This document shows, piece after piece, positions 23,224 to 35,546 of a DNA stretch of 64,000 bases. The notes under the pieces are model-generated. The model was not told the DNA's origin, made no database searches, and worked only from the letters and a program-made list of their open reading frames with translations. A program made the translations under genes and the position numbers. Location of the stretch: assembly GCA_916610825.1 (NCBI GenBank), contig OU744446.1, forward strand, positions 4,597,001 to 4,661,000. The letters are read 5' to 3'. Position 1 is the first letter of the stretch. Each line of letters opens with the position of its first letter. The stretch comes from Haliclystus octoradiatus (Eukaryota > Cnidaria > Staurozoa > Stauromedusae > Haliclystidae).

Positions 23224-23401
23224 ATAGAACAATACCATATAATAATTTACTACGAAAACAAACAATAGCATATAATAATTTACTACGGAAACTAACATAG
23301 CAGTAAATAACAATAGAACAGCAATTTAATCAATAGGCGTGTAAACTTTTATCATGTATATATCTTTGGTGAATTTAGAAATGTTTTTTATATGAATAAA
23401 A

Positions 23402-23441
23402 CCGTCCGAGGAGCGCTACAGCGCGAAACTTCGAGTAACGG
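23402..23441 (+). ncRNA. Decayed hammerhead ribozyme (CCGA instead of CUGA)
   Basis: The mirrored partner of 21666-21705 with one core change (CCGAGGA). All other parts are conserved. A second, incomplete remnant lacking the CUGA box lies at about 23604-23630 on the minus strand. Confidence 0.75.
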
Positions 23442-23786
23442 AGAAAACGTCTCTTTTCTTATTTTATATCTATATATATATATATATATAATGTTGATTT
23501 AATAAATAAATAAATTTATTTATTAAGAGCAAAACATCAATATAGTGCTCAATACCGGTAAGCAGAGCTGTATAGATATAAAATAAGAAAAGAGACGTTT
23601 TCTCCGTTACTCGAAGTTTCGCTCTGTAGCTGTTGAGTTGTAGCGCCCTCAATTAACAGCAAATATGGTGTGTCTTTCTTGACTCTATTATTATATATAT
23701 ATTTATGAATTTATTTAAAATAATCTGTATAATGATAATGTTAATTCTCTATGAAATTATGCAATTATTTAATTATTTCTCATTGT

Positions 23787-24746
23787 TTAGGCAATAACAC
23801 TAGATTTAATGCGATTTGACTCTCTTATTTGCCAATTAAACTTCCCTATTATATGAAAAATTCTTCGTCTGATAACTGATAATCTCCAACAATAAATTAA
23901 TGGATTAACAAATGAATTTAAATATACTAGACTAGTCATGTATGGAACTACATAATATGCAACTGTTGTTTCTTTGACACCTTTAACAGGTCCGAAAGTG
24001 CTTATTGAATAGATTGCATAAGGTAGATAGCTAATCACAACACTGCATAATATCATAAAAACAGTAACTGTTATCTTTCTTTCTTTAGCTCTCATTACCA
24101 TCTCATTATTTTGATTTGTATCCCGAATTCTAATTTTTCTCGATAATCTATAAGAAGTAATATTCACAAATATACTCCACAGAATTAGTATTCCAATGGA
24201 AATGATTGAAATCATGATATAAATAGTCTTTGATGATGAAAACATGTAAAATAGAGTTGCTCCTAATGATACTATAATATTAGCAATGATCGTAAGTAAT
24301 AAATTCTTAACTGTCCAGAATTTAACATAAAAGTAAGGATGAAATATTGCTATATAACGATCAGTTGTTACCAAAAATAAGCCTTGTGAAGTCCAAGAGA
24401 GCATCCATGTAATTTGAAACAAGGAAACATTTAGAAGTACACACGATGGTGGATTAACTGGATTAACAAAATAATAACCAGCTAAAGGCATGGTTAATGC
24501 ACCAATTGCTAAATCTGATACTGCTAAGAATCCTACAAGAATATTTGAAGATGATTGTAAACTTTTCTTCGATGAAATAGCCAAAATGACAAGTGAATTC
24601 AAAACAATTGTTGGTATTGAAAATATAAGTAATAAAATTCCAGGGAAAATAGATTTCTTGCTGGAGAATAATCCATATAACTTACAATTATAATTGAGAA
24701 TAAATTCCAATCCATTTAGCTCTATAACAGTAGAATTGTCCATCAT
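23787..24746 (-). CDS. Class A GPCR, subfamily B, single exon
   Basis: Seven-transmembrane receptor of about 319 residues. Motifs: N-terminal NYNCKLYGLF, TM2 LAVSDLAIG, TM3 PSCVLLN, TDRYIAIFHPYFYVK, ICL3 YRLSRKIRIRDTNQNNEM, TM6 SYLPYAIYS, TM7 NSFVNPLIYCWRL, and a tail ending RIKSSVIA. The frame is open up to 24788; the ATG pair at 24746/24743 gives an N-terminus like the paralogues, while 24767 is a possible upstream ATG. Longest tail of the intact members together with 47963-48904. No Cys between TM4 and TM5. Ligand unknown. It sits beside Penelope debris but is itself undamaged. Confidence 0.9.
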   Translation of the reverse strand: MMDNSTVIELNGLEFILNYNCKLYGLFSSKKSIFPGILLLIFSIPTIVLNSLVILAISSKKSLQSSSNILVGFLAVSDLAIGALTMPLAGYYFVNPVNPPSCVLLNVSLFQITWMLSWTSQGLFLVTTDRYIAIFHPYFYVKFWTVKNLLLTIIANIIVSLGATLFYMFSSSKTIYIMISIISIGILILWSIFVNITSYRLSRKIRIRDTNQNNEMVMRAKERKITVTVFMILCSVVISYLPYAIYSISTFGPVKGVKETTVAYYVVPYMTSLVYLNSFVNPLIYCWRLSVIRRRIFHIIGKFNWQIRESNRIKSSVIA

Positions 24747-24789
24747 TTTTAAGTGAATCTGAAACATCAGCGATAAGCATATTAACAAC

Positions 24790-26398
24790 AGTACATGTTA
24801 ACCAAAACACAATAACAATAAATCAATATATCATACAATAAAGCTTTCATTAGAATATTATTAATAATATTCAATAAGGGTAATTTCGCTCGATATTTGT
24901 CTTACCAAAATTTCAATGGAGCTTGTTCAATAATAACGTCACCGATTTCATCAATCGTAACAAATACTGCATTGAAATGGTAAAATATAATAATAGCGTT
25001 GTATAACACAGTATATATCACCAACGATTTTCTATACCAATGTTTTCTACCATAGAAACCCGTATTACAACTTACGCAACAAACTTTAGCTAGCTTCCTT
25101 TGAATAATTAAAATATGCTATAAATATATTAAAACTAATTAAAATTCATATTATCAAGCTATTGTAATTGGTCAACATTAAAGATATTTCATTTATAGAT
25201 TTTTATGATTGTGAAATACGTAACAATTAATTTGTAGGGATTTTCTTGGGATGTCATATGTGTATGGCAACGGATAAGCTGATAATAATAATGAATAAGC
25301 AAGCCTAAAATTTATTTGTAAAAAATTGTAATCTATCATACCAGTACTTCGGGTTCACAATGGTGTTTATTCAACTTGGTTTTATTTTAAAGATGGCTGC
25401 TACGAGCTCTACAAGAAAATCACGTTTAATGTGTGGCTTGAACATGGCCTTATGGAAGATATAAACAATGAAGAATAATTCATGAACTTAATGTTGCATA
25501 TTACAGCTCTTGTTTGTTTTTCCGTATTCGGAAGCAAGTAGATTATCTCTATTTAATATTTCATAAATCGTTACAATTGAAAACAAACGATAGAAGTTAT
25601 TTCATTATTAAAATATAAAGTGAAAACTAAAAGGTTGTCAAAGTTGTAAATAAAATTGAGAAGTGAAGTTTTAAAAATCATTTCAATAGTTCAAGCTGTA
25701 AAAAATCAACCCAATCCAGTAGATTTATAAGGTAGATTTATATAAAAAAGTAGCTTTATATAAAAATTTAAGCTATAAAAATAGATAAATCACATACTGT
25801 GAAACTTGTATATATCCCAGTATCCCTAAACAATTGTGTTACGTTAAAAAAAAAAAAAAAAAAAATTATCCGCATGAATTATTCTGCTTATTATATAAAT
25901 AATTAACTTGAGAGCATGTAGAGCTTTGACAAACAACTTTATTAAACGAATTTCAAACGCAATAAGATGATTTCTCAGTATCATATTCCCGGGATCACTT
26001 TTGAAAGAGGACAACGGCAAATGAGCCTTAATTTAAATTAATTACCTTGAAATAATTTATAGCAAAACTTTGATTTCTAATCTCAAGACAATAGGGTCAC
26101 TGCAAAGGTCATCATCATCTGAATTGTCAATTCCTTTTCAAAATCCCAGATGAATAATCATCATGATAATTTAATCATTGTGAGGCGTTCCTCTTAGTTT
26201 CGAACTTACGAACGCGGGTTCCTTGGTAACGCAAATGCAAGACTCTCTGTGATTGGTTGAAAAGTTTTATTTTTACGTGTGAAATATCAACTTTATGGAA
26301 TATGGCTTTTATAAGTGGCGGAAAACCCACTAATACACTGTTGGTTATTGAGTTATATTTATAATTAAATGTCTAGATTATAAATAAAATGAGTCAAA
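24790..26398. other. Intergenic, nothing recognised
   Basis: AT-rich with a poly(A) run near 25846-25864. I could not support any gene or repeat pair here. The start of this stretch must hold the promoter of the minus-strand GPCR. Confidence 0.35.
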
Positions 26399-26415
26399 AA
26401 AGAGACATACTGTTC

Positions 26416-26457
26416 TCGCTACTCCGAGTTTCACACCATACGGCGATCATCAGGCAA
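26416..26457 (-). ncRNA. Solitary hammerhead ribozyme
   Basis: Minus strand: TTGC + CTGATGA + CGCC-GTAT-GGTG (flanked T/T) + GAAA + CT-CGG-AG + T, A + GCGA. Stem I pairs with one G-U. It is followed on the minus strand by the TCTCTTTTTTGACTCATTTT word typical of the Penelope terminal repeats, but no Penelope ORF is nearby. Confidence 0.78.
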
Positions 26458-27599
26458 AATTAAAATAATTAAATAAGTAAAATTAAATCAATACTTCTAA
26501 CATTACAGAACCCGCTGAACACATGACGTCGTTCCGAGTAATTCTGACTTACATATAGGTCGGAATTGGTCGGAACATAGTCGAAAAAAGTTGGCTGCTC
26601 GGAAATACGTTGAAAGTTGGTAGGAAAACTTGGAAGTTGGAAAACCGTCGAAGATTGGTCTAACATACTGGTTCAGAATTTGATCGGAAAACTGTCTTAG
26701 TCAAGGTTATTCTTTCAAATTAATAGAAACATTAGATTAATACCCATCAATTTCAACACCCTTGTATTATTCGACTCTATTTTGTAGCTTTATTCCCTTA
26801 TTTTTCTCCAATTTGCGATTTGTTTGAAATATTTCAACAATTTGTCAAATCTCACAATTTCCGTAACCATGACACTAATAGCCGAAGTCTCTAAAGGGAA
26901 CTGGATACTACATTAAATTCCGCGGGAATCTTGAACCACGTTTTAGAGACTTCGAAGAAATTTAGCTAGTGAATAGCCGGGACAAAGGCTATATTTGGTT
27001 TTAACTTGAACTATGAATATAATTGAATTCGAATTATAAAATATTGCATTATATTAATTTGACAGAGCTGAAGAAAAACCATCACAATGACTTATAACTG
27101 GTGAGCTTCATGTATTATTTAGCTAGTTTTATATTTGATGTAATTTTGTAATACTTTTAATTTGATTGAAAAAATTTCCAAACTTTATATCAGGCTTTAT
27201 ATTTATGCAATTATGTTAATAATTTAAACATTTTCTGTGAGAGCCTGTAAAATAAACGGCTGGCTTATTCCAGGTTCGTTTTAATTTACGATGTGATATA
27301 TTATTAATTAGTCCAAAAACTTGCTAAAATCTACACATGTAAGTAATGTTACTGTAACGAATAATTATTGATATAAAGCCTTATTATAGTATAAACACTT
27401 GAAAGAAAAACTCATGCATATGGCTAGCTCTTTTTAAAATATAAAGACATATGTTGTAGATATATTGTGATAAAGTCTTTAATCATTTACATACAAACAG
27501 GATGCTAAAATGTACAAATTATTCAATATGTATAATATTAATATTATATAATATGTTTCAAATTTAATAAAAATTTAAAAATATTGGCAGGTGAACAGT

Positions 27600-27835
27600 G
27601 CTCAATGTTTATAAATAGCAGAGTGGTAAATAATAATAATAGTGTCAAGAAAGACATACGGTACCATTTTTGCTGTTGCTTGAAGTTTCACGTTGTTAAA
27701 CGATCATCATAAAGATGTAGTATTCAAAGTACATATGTACATATATGTAGACAATGTATTCTGTCTGATGATCGTTTAACAACGTGAAACTTCAAGTAAC
27801 AGCAAAAAGGGTGTGTCATTCTTGACTCTATTATT
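27600..27835. mobile_element. Head-to-head hammerhead fold-back unit
   Basis: The left arm (about 27635-27710) and right arm (about 27762-27832) are inverse copies: each runs AATAATA…GTCAAGAA…GACA…TGCTGTT…, then the ribozyme, meeting at a 50-bp centre. The right-hand ribozyme is intact; the left (27673-27714) lacks the CUGA box C and has C instead of the U of the cleavage triplet. Confidence 0.75.
27761..27802 (+). ncRNA. Hammerhead ribozyme
   Basis: CTGT + CTGATGA + CGTT-TAAC-AACG (flanked T/T) + GAAA + CT-TCA-AG + T, A + ACAG. Core and stems I-II intact. Confidence 0.85.
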
Positions 27836-28559
27836 ATTTTAAACATTATATTTTTTATCTATGTATCTATACTCTCTATATATAAGAGAAAGTTCTAGAT
27901 CATGCAGTAGTTTGATTGCTTTTTGCAATAGAATTTTGGTTGGATGTTTCACTTTCATTAGAATTAATTGATTGACGTCAGTATCAATTACGAGATAGAT
28001 TTATAATTAGAAAGTCTGACACCTTTACCTAGTTTTTTTTTCAGAATTTCAGAGATTTTCATGTCAAATAATCACTTTACAGGTAACTACGGATTCCACG
28101 CATATCCGTCAATCATGACACTAATGATACCTTGATTAATTTACGCACATAGAGCTAATTCGAATAATAATGTATTGATTCGTACTGTACTGATATTTTA
28201 GTGATTTATTATTTCATCGGTGTCATACATTGCAGTGTGTTTAACAGCTAAGTTTTAAACTTGTATTGTTAATAATGTACCAATTTACCAATTTCTGCAA
28301 TGTCCCGCGCTAGCTACGTTTTCTGATCTCTACCCGCATGCGATGCGAGCACGACATTAATTGATCATTAACTTCTTAATTGTTAGATATAGAAGTCATT
28401 CGATTGAGAAGTCATTAACTCTCAGTCCCGTGAAAAAGCATTTTAATACAGTCATCAGTCTATGTATACTTATCAGGTACAAATAAATTTGAAATATGTA
28501 TTTGGAAATAAATAGCGAGCTGTATAGACTGTGAATAATGGCGTTAGAAAGATTTTCAA

Positions 28560-29081
28560 AGGACAGAAACATAGAGACTTACAGGATGCCGTGAATGACG
28601 TCATACGAAGCTATTGCACTACGCCACATGTTATTACTAAAGTTACACGAACTATTCTTACAAAGACCATGCAGTTAGAAAACGTTCAGATTGTTTATCT
28701 GAGGTAAAATCAAAAATGAGTATGGGTGATATAGCCACAACTGAACAAGTTATTGAAAAGGGAGAGTGTTTGAAACTTAGAGATTAAAGAAAAGATAAAC
28801 CAAAATGGCCATCTGCAATTATAGAAAAGTTACTTGGAACCAGAAATGTTTTAATCAAAGATACTGATGATAAAATTCATAATATAAAATTATTCTTAAT
28901 TGATCAATGCAATGTTTATTATATGTTATAAGGAAGAAGGAATGTAGTGCCACGTGATTGGTCACGTGTTTAATGTATATTGTGTGAGGCCTAACATAAA
29001 GCTGCCTCAGTTGAGGTGTGGCTGAAGTAAGATAAGTTTTCTCTTTTGAGTTATGTAAATCCTATTATTAGGGACACTACA
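28560..29081 (+). mobile_element. Ty3/gypsy-like 3' remnant: integrase tail, polypurine tract and LTR
   Basis: A frame with KPKWPSAIIEKLLGTRNVLI (about 28797-28860) resembles the chromatin-side end of gypsy-type integrases. The purine run AAGGAAGAAGGAA (28930-28942) is followed at once by a 139-bp segment with matching ends TGTAGTG (28943) and CACTACA (29081), as expected for an LTR. No second LTR was found in the window. Confidence 0.5.
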
Positions 29082-29448
29082 GTAATAATAAAGAGTAAAG
29101 AGGGACGGAAAATAATTCCATAGCATCACGTGAAATTTTTCATAAGAAAAAAAGTTAATTGCTATATAATTAATCTCTAACTGAGTATGCTTCCCAAATG
29201 AATGTGACCTATACGACGGTGTGTATACCGTTATAATATAATGTCTCGCATACATATAGCCTCTCATTGATATACATATATATATATAAATAAAGAGTTA
29301 ACAACAACATAATCTTAAATCAAGATTTCTTCGACAACATCAACACGGGATCAACATTGTACTACTAAATACAATAAATGGAATATCTATTTATATAAAC
29401 CATTAAAATTCTATATTTATGTGAAGCACTGATCACGTAAATGCCAGT

Positions 29449-29562
29449 AGATGTCACTGTTTCAAATTTTCAATTGGAAGTTGGAAGTAGAGTTGATATC
29501 ATTTTATCAGTGATGCCAATATTTTTGATAGCACTATCTGCCCGACTATCTGTCTAAAACAC
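29449..29562 (+). promoter_or_regulatory. Conserved upstream blocks of subfamily A GPCR
   Basis: AGATGTCACTG at 29449-29459 and ATCTGTCTAAAACAC at 29548-29562, about 240 and 140 bp before the ATG. The same pair in the same order occurs upstream of 52108 and 59168, and in part upstream of 55495. The distal block contains an E-box- or T-box-like core; the bound factor is unknown. Confidence 0.5.
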
Positions 29563-29691
29563 CTTCATACATTTGCAATTGTTATTAATTTTCATCATTA
29601 TTGAAGAAATTATCAAGTCGTATCAAATATACCATATACTCCAGTATTGACTTTAAAGTATCAATTTTTCATCATAAACAAGAGATTTACA

Positions 29692-30594
29692 ATGGATGTA
29701 TCTGATGTTGAGCTCAACACCTATCAAAAAATTCTCCAATCAAATTGCGGTTATTTCGAGATATTTAATATTCGTCATGATATAATTGACACTATATGCG
29801 GCAGTGTATTATTCTTACTCGCTCTACCAACATTTGGTCTAAATTTGATGCTGATTTATACACTTTGTACTGAGCATAGTTTACACACCACATCAAATAA
29901 AATCGTTTGTTTTTTAGCAATATCAGATCTTATTGTCGGTGCTGCAGTTATGCCTGTTGTTGGATTACGGCGGTTAAAATATATTGATTTCCCATGCCTA
30001 TTAGCAACGATCCTGAACTTTTTCTTGTTTTTATCATCCTATTGGACATTATTGGGTATGATATTAGTTGCATGTGATCGATATCTGGCATTATTTCGTC
30101 CATTTTATTATATTAAACGATCTTCGGCTGTTAACAAAATCCTCGCTGTGTCATTTATCTTAATAACTGTATGGACGATTGTAACTATCATCAAGTTTGG
30201 TACATTGCTTACTATAGTTATGTATCCAATAATATTAGTTGTTATGCTGGTAGGAAGCACTTGTGTTCATTGCCGATCGTACAATTTAACGAGAAAAATT
30301 CGAGCATCAGATAGGTTGAATGAAAGAACAGAAGCGCAAAGATTAAATAATAAAAGAATAACACAAACATTTTTGATGATTTTCTTTGCGTTGGTAGCAT
30401 TTTGTTTACCTTACCTTATTAATATTATTTTGTGCATTGCTAGTGAGGATATTGATTGGGCTGAATTTGAAGGAGGAAATTTTGGTACGATTGCAACGTC
30501 ACTTATATACATAAATTCGTTTGTTAATCCATTTATATTTTGCTTCAGAATGAAATCACTGAGAAGAAAGATGTTTAAGAAATGGATTGATTAG
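29692..30594 (+). CDS. Class A GPCR, subfamily A, single exon
   Basis: Intact 300-residue seven-transmembrane receptor. Motifs: MDVSDVELNTYQ start, QSNCGYFEIF with Cys19, TM2 LAISDLIVG, TM3 FPCLLATILNF, CDRYLALFRPFYYIK, TM6 FCLPYLIN, TM7 NSFVNPFIFCFRM, tail MFKKWID. The ATG at 29692 is chosen over the longer open frame (from 29647, not an ATG) because it aligns with the start of 51200-52108. The second extracellular loop is about a dozen residues without Cys. Upstream it has AGATGTCACTG (29449) and ATCTGTCTAAAACAC (29548), shared with the other subfamily A genes. The nearest paralogues are on the other strand 21-28 kb away. Confidence 0.92.
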   Translation: MDVSDVELNTYQKILQSNCGYFEIFNIRHDIIDTICGSVLFLLALPTFGLNLMLIYTLCTEHSLHTTSNKIVCFLAISDLIVGAAVMPVVGLRRLKYIDFPCLLATILNFFLFLSSYWTLLGMILVACDRYLALFRPFYYIKRSSAVNKILAVSFILITVWTIVTIIKFGTLLTIVMYPIILVVMLVGSTCVHCRSYNLTRKIRASDRLNERTEAQRLNNKRITQTFLMIFFALVAFCLPYLINIILCIASEDIDWAEFEGGNFGTIATSLIYINSFVNPFIFCFRMKSLRRKMFKKWID

Positions 30595-32478
30595 ACGAAA
30601 AAAAAAATTTATTATGGCTACTATTACTATCAGATCAATAAATGATGTTGTATGTACAATTTAATAATACAATTAATACTGTTAACTAAATGTAGACATA
30701 TGGATCTTGGTTGATGGATTATTACGACGTGATATACAGCTACGATTATGTTATTGATTAATTTGTCAAAAATTCTGACTGGCGAATAAAGGGAAGTAAA
30801 CTTCCACTTACATATTGCCGCAATTACATAACTTACAAATACATACAGAAATTACCAGATACAGAATAAAAAAATATATATATACATTGGTTATTAACTA
30901 TAACTAATATGTAAGGTAACTATACTAAAAATCTTTACTATATAGGAGTGTGAAAAAAATAGTCAGTAATGATATATAATTTAGATTATTTTATTTTATT
31001 TGTATCCGTTTATTATGTTGGGTGTCTACGAAATTCCATAGCAATCATATATTGGCTTTTTATTAGACATAGACTGTTAGACATAGGCAGATGTATTTAA
31101 GACACATAAACGGGCTTACATAATTACTGACTAGATACAGAATATGCTAATACAGAATATTATATTACAAGCAAAGTAAGGCTATAATTGTTGCCGTTTC
31201 TTAATGTCTGACAGAGGAAACAGACATATTTGAATAATTACTAAATGAAAGTATAAGATATTTAATTTTTTTTTATTTTTTTATTTTATTTTTTATTTAT
31301 TACTTTTTATTTATGGTTTTTCATAGCGCATGTCGGATATATTCATGTACCCAGCAGTCTATACTCGATAGTTTTATCCCACCAGGCAGACAACGTCTTA
31401 TGAAAATGGTGATCAGCTGCAAAAAAATTAACGGGAACATCCTATGAAAACAGTGACCAGCTGCAATAAATTTCTAATAACGTTTCATATAAAAAGATAA
31501 ATCACAAATTGCAAAACTTAATATAAGAAAAAGGACAATTCAAAGCTTTAAAAACTCATATCTTCCTTCTCAAGGAATCAAAAGTTTCTAACGTCCCCAA
31601 GTCTACTATGCCCACACCCTTGATGAACCATTTCTGCTTGAAACGAGTACATTTAACGGAGAAACATATGATGTATGATACAAGGATATTTGTGATGATA
31701 TGGTGGTTATTTATGATTAAAACAGGAGGTACATAGTCCAGACCGCACGCAGCGGAGAATGATTGACACATTCTTGATGGGAAAGAGTAAATCCAGCAAC
31801 TAAAACCCATGTATTTCATGGTATTGCTTAATAAATTATAATAAATTCAAGCAAAAAGAGGTAGCCTAAAGGTGTTGGCATAGCTGGCTTGAACGTTAAA
31901 ATATCTTGATTTCGCGCAAACGAGATAAAGATTTTTATATTTTTGATTTCACCTTTTTCCTATAGTAAGTCTTTTTGTCATTCCGACTCTCTTTCAGTGT
32001 TTTGAAAACAGTGAGTGATCGACATAGAGTATGTTCAACAACAAACATCTCTTCTTATACGCATCCGAATTAAGTAATCCTTCTCACCACTCTTCATCAT
32101 TTAGCTTCAGCTTCACGAATATGCCTTAAAAATTGTTAGTGTAATGTGCACTTCAATGTTATTCCAAGCTTAGGAAAACAATTACCCGATAAGGAGAACG
32201 TTTAATTTTTCATTTAATTTCTGCGGACGTTCGTGACTGCTGTGGAAGTTTGTTCGTTAGAGTTCAGAACTTCAGAATTCGAAACTAGAATTTTCCCATT
32301 TTTTAGCGTATCAATTATAACGCTAATTGTAACATAGTTGCCGCAATTGTAAAGTTCCTAATTTGATAAATAGAGAAGGAAGAGAATAACACTAATTGAG
32401 CAAAGAAAATCCGGTGTATTGATGTACAACAATTTTATCAATCTGATAAATTATATAATAGATTTTGTTTTGGGCCCC
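30595..32478. other. Intergenic, nothing recognised
   Basis: AT-rich. It includes a poly-T/A rich stretch (31265-31315) and two loosely repeated lines around 31390-31460 (ATGAAAAYRGTGAYCAGCTGCAA). No supported gene. Confidence 0.35.
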
Positions 32479-32919
32479 ATTAGAGCGTCACATATCTAAA
32501 AAGGCAGGTTCCTCCGGGCAACTTGAAATTCACACGAAATGTTCATAAAAATACCATATCTACTTTCTCGTTTCTTGTTTTAGTCACATTTTATTGTGGA
32601 GCTCACCAATGATGAATTTGTAAATCATTTCACGGTCAGAGCCCTCTTTGGTGTTTTCGTCTTGCTTCTATGGATTCGCAAAACCAAGGGAGAACAAAAG
32701 AATCACAGACCATGAAGCTCACATGGAGCATATTCTCAAAACGATAAGAAGGAAAGACCGTGAATCATGAAATATAAATTGGATTTTTGAAGGGTTCACA
32801 ATAGAATTTAATTGAAAAGAGAAATAGGGAATTGTTCAGCATATTTTTATGAACACTTTCATGTGATTTTCAAGTTGCCCAAAGAAACCTGCCGTTTTAG
32901 TTCTGGTGGCGCTCGGTCT
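32479..32919. mobile_element. MITE with about 55-bp inverted ends
   Basis: GGCAGGTT…GGGCAACTTGAAA…TTCATAAAAAT (32503-32551) is mirrored at 32846-32899. The outer GAGCGTCAC/GTGGCGCTC words also match. The interior is non-coding. Confidence 0.65.
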
Positions 32920-34077
32920 ACATTCGTGAACACTGCGGGATTAGTACGATAGCTCAAAATAATTCGTCAATACTATAAAGCTGAGGCACAATATCGTCAT
33001 CTGCCATGGGCTATAAAAGTAGAGTGACATGATAAATATTCATGATTGTGTTTCCATGCTCAGTTGAAAACACAGCTATCTCCGTTTTACTGAAAGCAAT
33101 AATTTTATGTTTGACAAATAGGAAACAGATACTAACGTTTCCTTAACACTTTTGTGAGAAATTCAAAAGCAATGATCACATAAGCTTCATAAGAAGATAA
33201 TAGTTTATTTGGGTTTCATCAAAAAGGATTATTCTTTCGGAAAAATCAATATTTTTTAAAGTAAACATTAAATTCCCTATACAATTCAAAACAATAGCAA
33301 CAGAAAGCTACAAGTTGTGATTGTTGAAAATTTTCGGTATTATTCATTATACCGTCGACGGAAAAAAAAATAATTCAAAAGGAATAAAATTTTAATTTAC
33401 AAATTATTTATAGGCTAGGGATCTAAAATCTTAATACATTGTAATTGTTGAAATAATGCTAGAAATTAAACAACGAAAACGAAAGGAGACCTATTCAATT
33501 ACAAATGTGCTATTTATGAGTACTTTACAAAAAGAGTCGGGAACGATTTTACTGTCTCGTCAATGTGTTGTATGTGAATTCAAGTGTGACTCATGTGATG
33601 TGAGTTATGTTTGTATATGATAGATATCAAGTAATATAAACAAATAGAGAATACGTCTGTTGTAGTTCAATTGTATTCTAATCTAATCTTACGCATGCGT
33701 AGTAAGGTGTAAGGCTGTAGGAGCATATGTATCATCTTCCTCTTAAGACATATAGTTATATTTGTTGAAACAAGAAGATATGAATAATTTTTAAAAATGG
33801 TAAACTGAGATAAGTAACTGTCATTGTGATATATAAAGACAATGTTATGATTATATGACTATCTTTTCTCATTCATGATAATGATGCAGTAGAAATAATA
33901 GTAATAGTTAATATTGTGGATATGTAACTGGTATGTTCTTTATCATAATAATGAACAATGTACTTTGTCTACTGGTAATGTTCTTTATTTAATAAAAGAC
34001 AGCATACGACTTGGACTTGTATCGACTTGGAGGCTTTGACAAACGATGTGGTCGAGCAGGAACTGGTGGTGGAGGAG

Positions 34078-34380
34078 CCCGGGGGGTAACTCCAGCTCTT
34101 CAGGGACGGGGAGGGGCCACTTTGGAAAAAGGTAAATTACCCAAAAAGTTCCAAAAATTCTGTTGATGCTACCCAAAAATTTCTAGCAGGTTGATAGATT
34201 TTAAGTAAATACACAAAAACGATGCAAAATGTTTTCAAATTTCTTGAAAAAGTCAAAGATAGGATACCCAAAAGCTTCAAAATTTGAAATCTCATCCCCA
34301 AAAAGTTTTTTCTCAGCTGGAATATGACCCGAAAAAAGTGGCACGTCCCCGTATAGCCGTAATAGTGGAGTTACCCCAGG
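34078..34380 (+). mobile_element. CCCGGGG-TAACTCCA MITE, copy 1
   Basis: Starts CCCGGGGGGTAACTCCAGCT and ends GTGGAGTTACCCCAGG. Closely matches 61731-62047 throughout (shared CTGTTGATGCT, TTTTCTCAGCTGGAATATG, GTGGCACGTCCCC). It is inserted in the 3' part of the gypsy element. Confidence 0.85.
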
Positions 34381-34437
34381 TGGATGAGGTGCCACAGCCG
34401 TTAAAGGAGAAGATATATCACGTGGTGCAGACATTTT

Positions 34438-35300
34438 CTATGGTCGTAAGAGACGGCGATTGCGGCGTAAAACAGACTCAGAATCCAACATAATTTCATA
34501 ATCACGCTCACGCAAGACTTTTGTAACTCTGGCACATTGTTGCCATCGTTTTGTATAGACGTCTTTTAGTAACACTTGATCCCCACTAGAAAAGCATTTA
34601 ATTCTTTGGAATCGCGGTAGTAGTAAATTTTGGTCTTTTCTAGATCTTTCTTGACTTTCTGAGCTGATGACGATATGAATGATTCCCATTGTGGCAAAAA
34701 AGAAGAGTAATGTGTGGATACACATCGGATTGGATGACAAAATACAACTTGTGCAGGAGATCTTCCGTGAGGCGAAAGTGTGTTGCGTAGTTCAAATGAT
34801 CCTTCATAGAAGTTCTCGTTATCAATATTACCGTTATGACAAGTTTTCATTGTCAGATGTTTTGTCTTTTTGACATAAATTCAAAACTGGTGAACTGTGG
34901 CCCCCATCTGTACGAAAACGAACAGGAATTCAAATGTTCGAAACTGTTGTGTCAATCCTAAAGATAATAGTGTGGTGATGGTATCTTTACCAAATTTGAT
35001 GACACTTGGCCAGCCCGAATAACGATCGGCATATAATAGCAAATGATGGACTTTTCAAGAAAATCTGCAGAAGTAGATTCAAATATTCATCTTCTAAATA
35101 CGGTTCTTTTGTTTGACATGGAAGTAGTATTTGGCATTCTGTATATGATGCTACAATTTCCTCGATGTCTTTGAAGATACCAGGCCACCAAACAGTTCGA
35201 CGGGTTCTTTGTTTCGTGCTGGTAATTCCTTGATGTGCAGAATGTAATTGTTCCAGTAAATCAGTGCGACAGCAAGAAGGGACAACGATTCAAGATCCAC
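34438..35300 (-). pseudogene. Gypsy integrase remnant
   Basis: The HHCC-type zinc region lies around 35125-35260 (HSAHQG … WWPGIFKDIEE … Cys pair). The first catalytic Asp is in a DRYSGWP block near 35010-35035, and the second is in TDGGPQFTS near 34885-34915. The C-terminal domain in frame 34740-34438 has GDQVLLKDVYTKRW … RDYEIMLDSE and RRNRRLLRP. Frames change several times. Confidence 0.75.
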
Positions 35301-35546
35301 GCAAGATTAGTCCATTTTCAATTGATAGCTCGTTATTGACTTTGTGAAATGGTTGTAATTGAGTAGGTAGAGACTGGATATTTCTAGGGAATCCACTTGA
35401 TGCCAATGTTATTAGAGAAGAGTAATCGACGTCGTTCTTTTCTTGTTCTTGTATAGACTCCAGGGTGCGATCAGTCCAGGGTGACTTATGTTAAGTTGTC
35501 GAAAATTATGTCATTATTGCTTGGATATGAAGATTGATGTATTCTG

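Larger units (their letters stand above)
21535..23465 (-). mobile_element. Fold-back Penelope-like element with inverted 3'-terminal copy
   Basis: On the minus strand the sequence from about 22975 down to 21540 reads RT thumb, CCHH finger, GIY-YIG endonuclease, 3' tail and hammerhead (21666-21705). The interval 22975-23465 is an inverted copy of the last part (endonuclease end, tail, hammerhead 23402-23441). The arms are therefore about 0.45-0.6 kb around a unique centre of about 0.85 kb. A third, direct-orientation piece of terminal repeat follows at 23489-23640. Inverted and direct terminal copies are known for Penelope-like elements. Confidence 0.8.
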
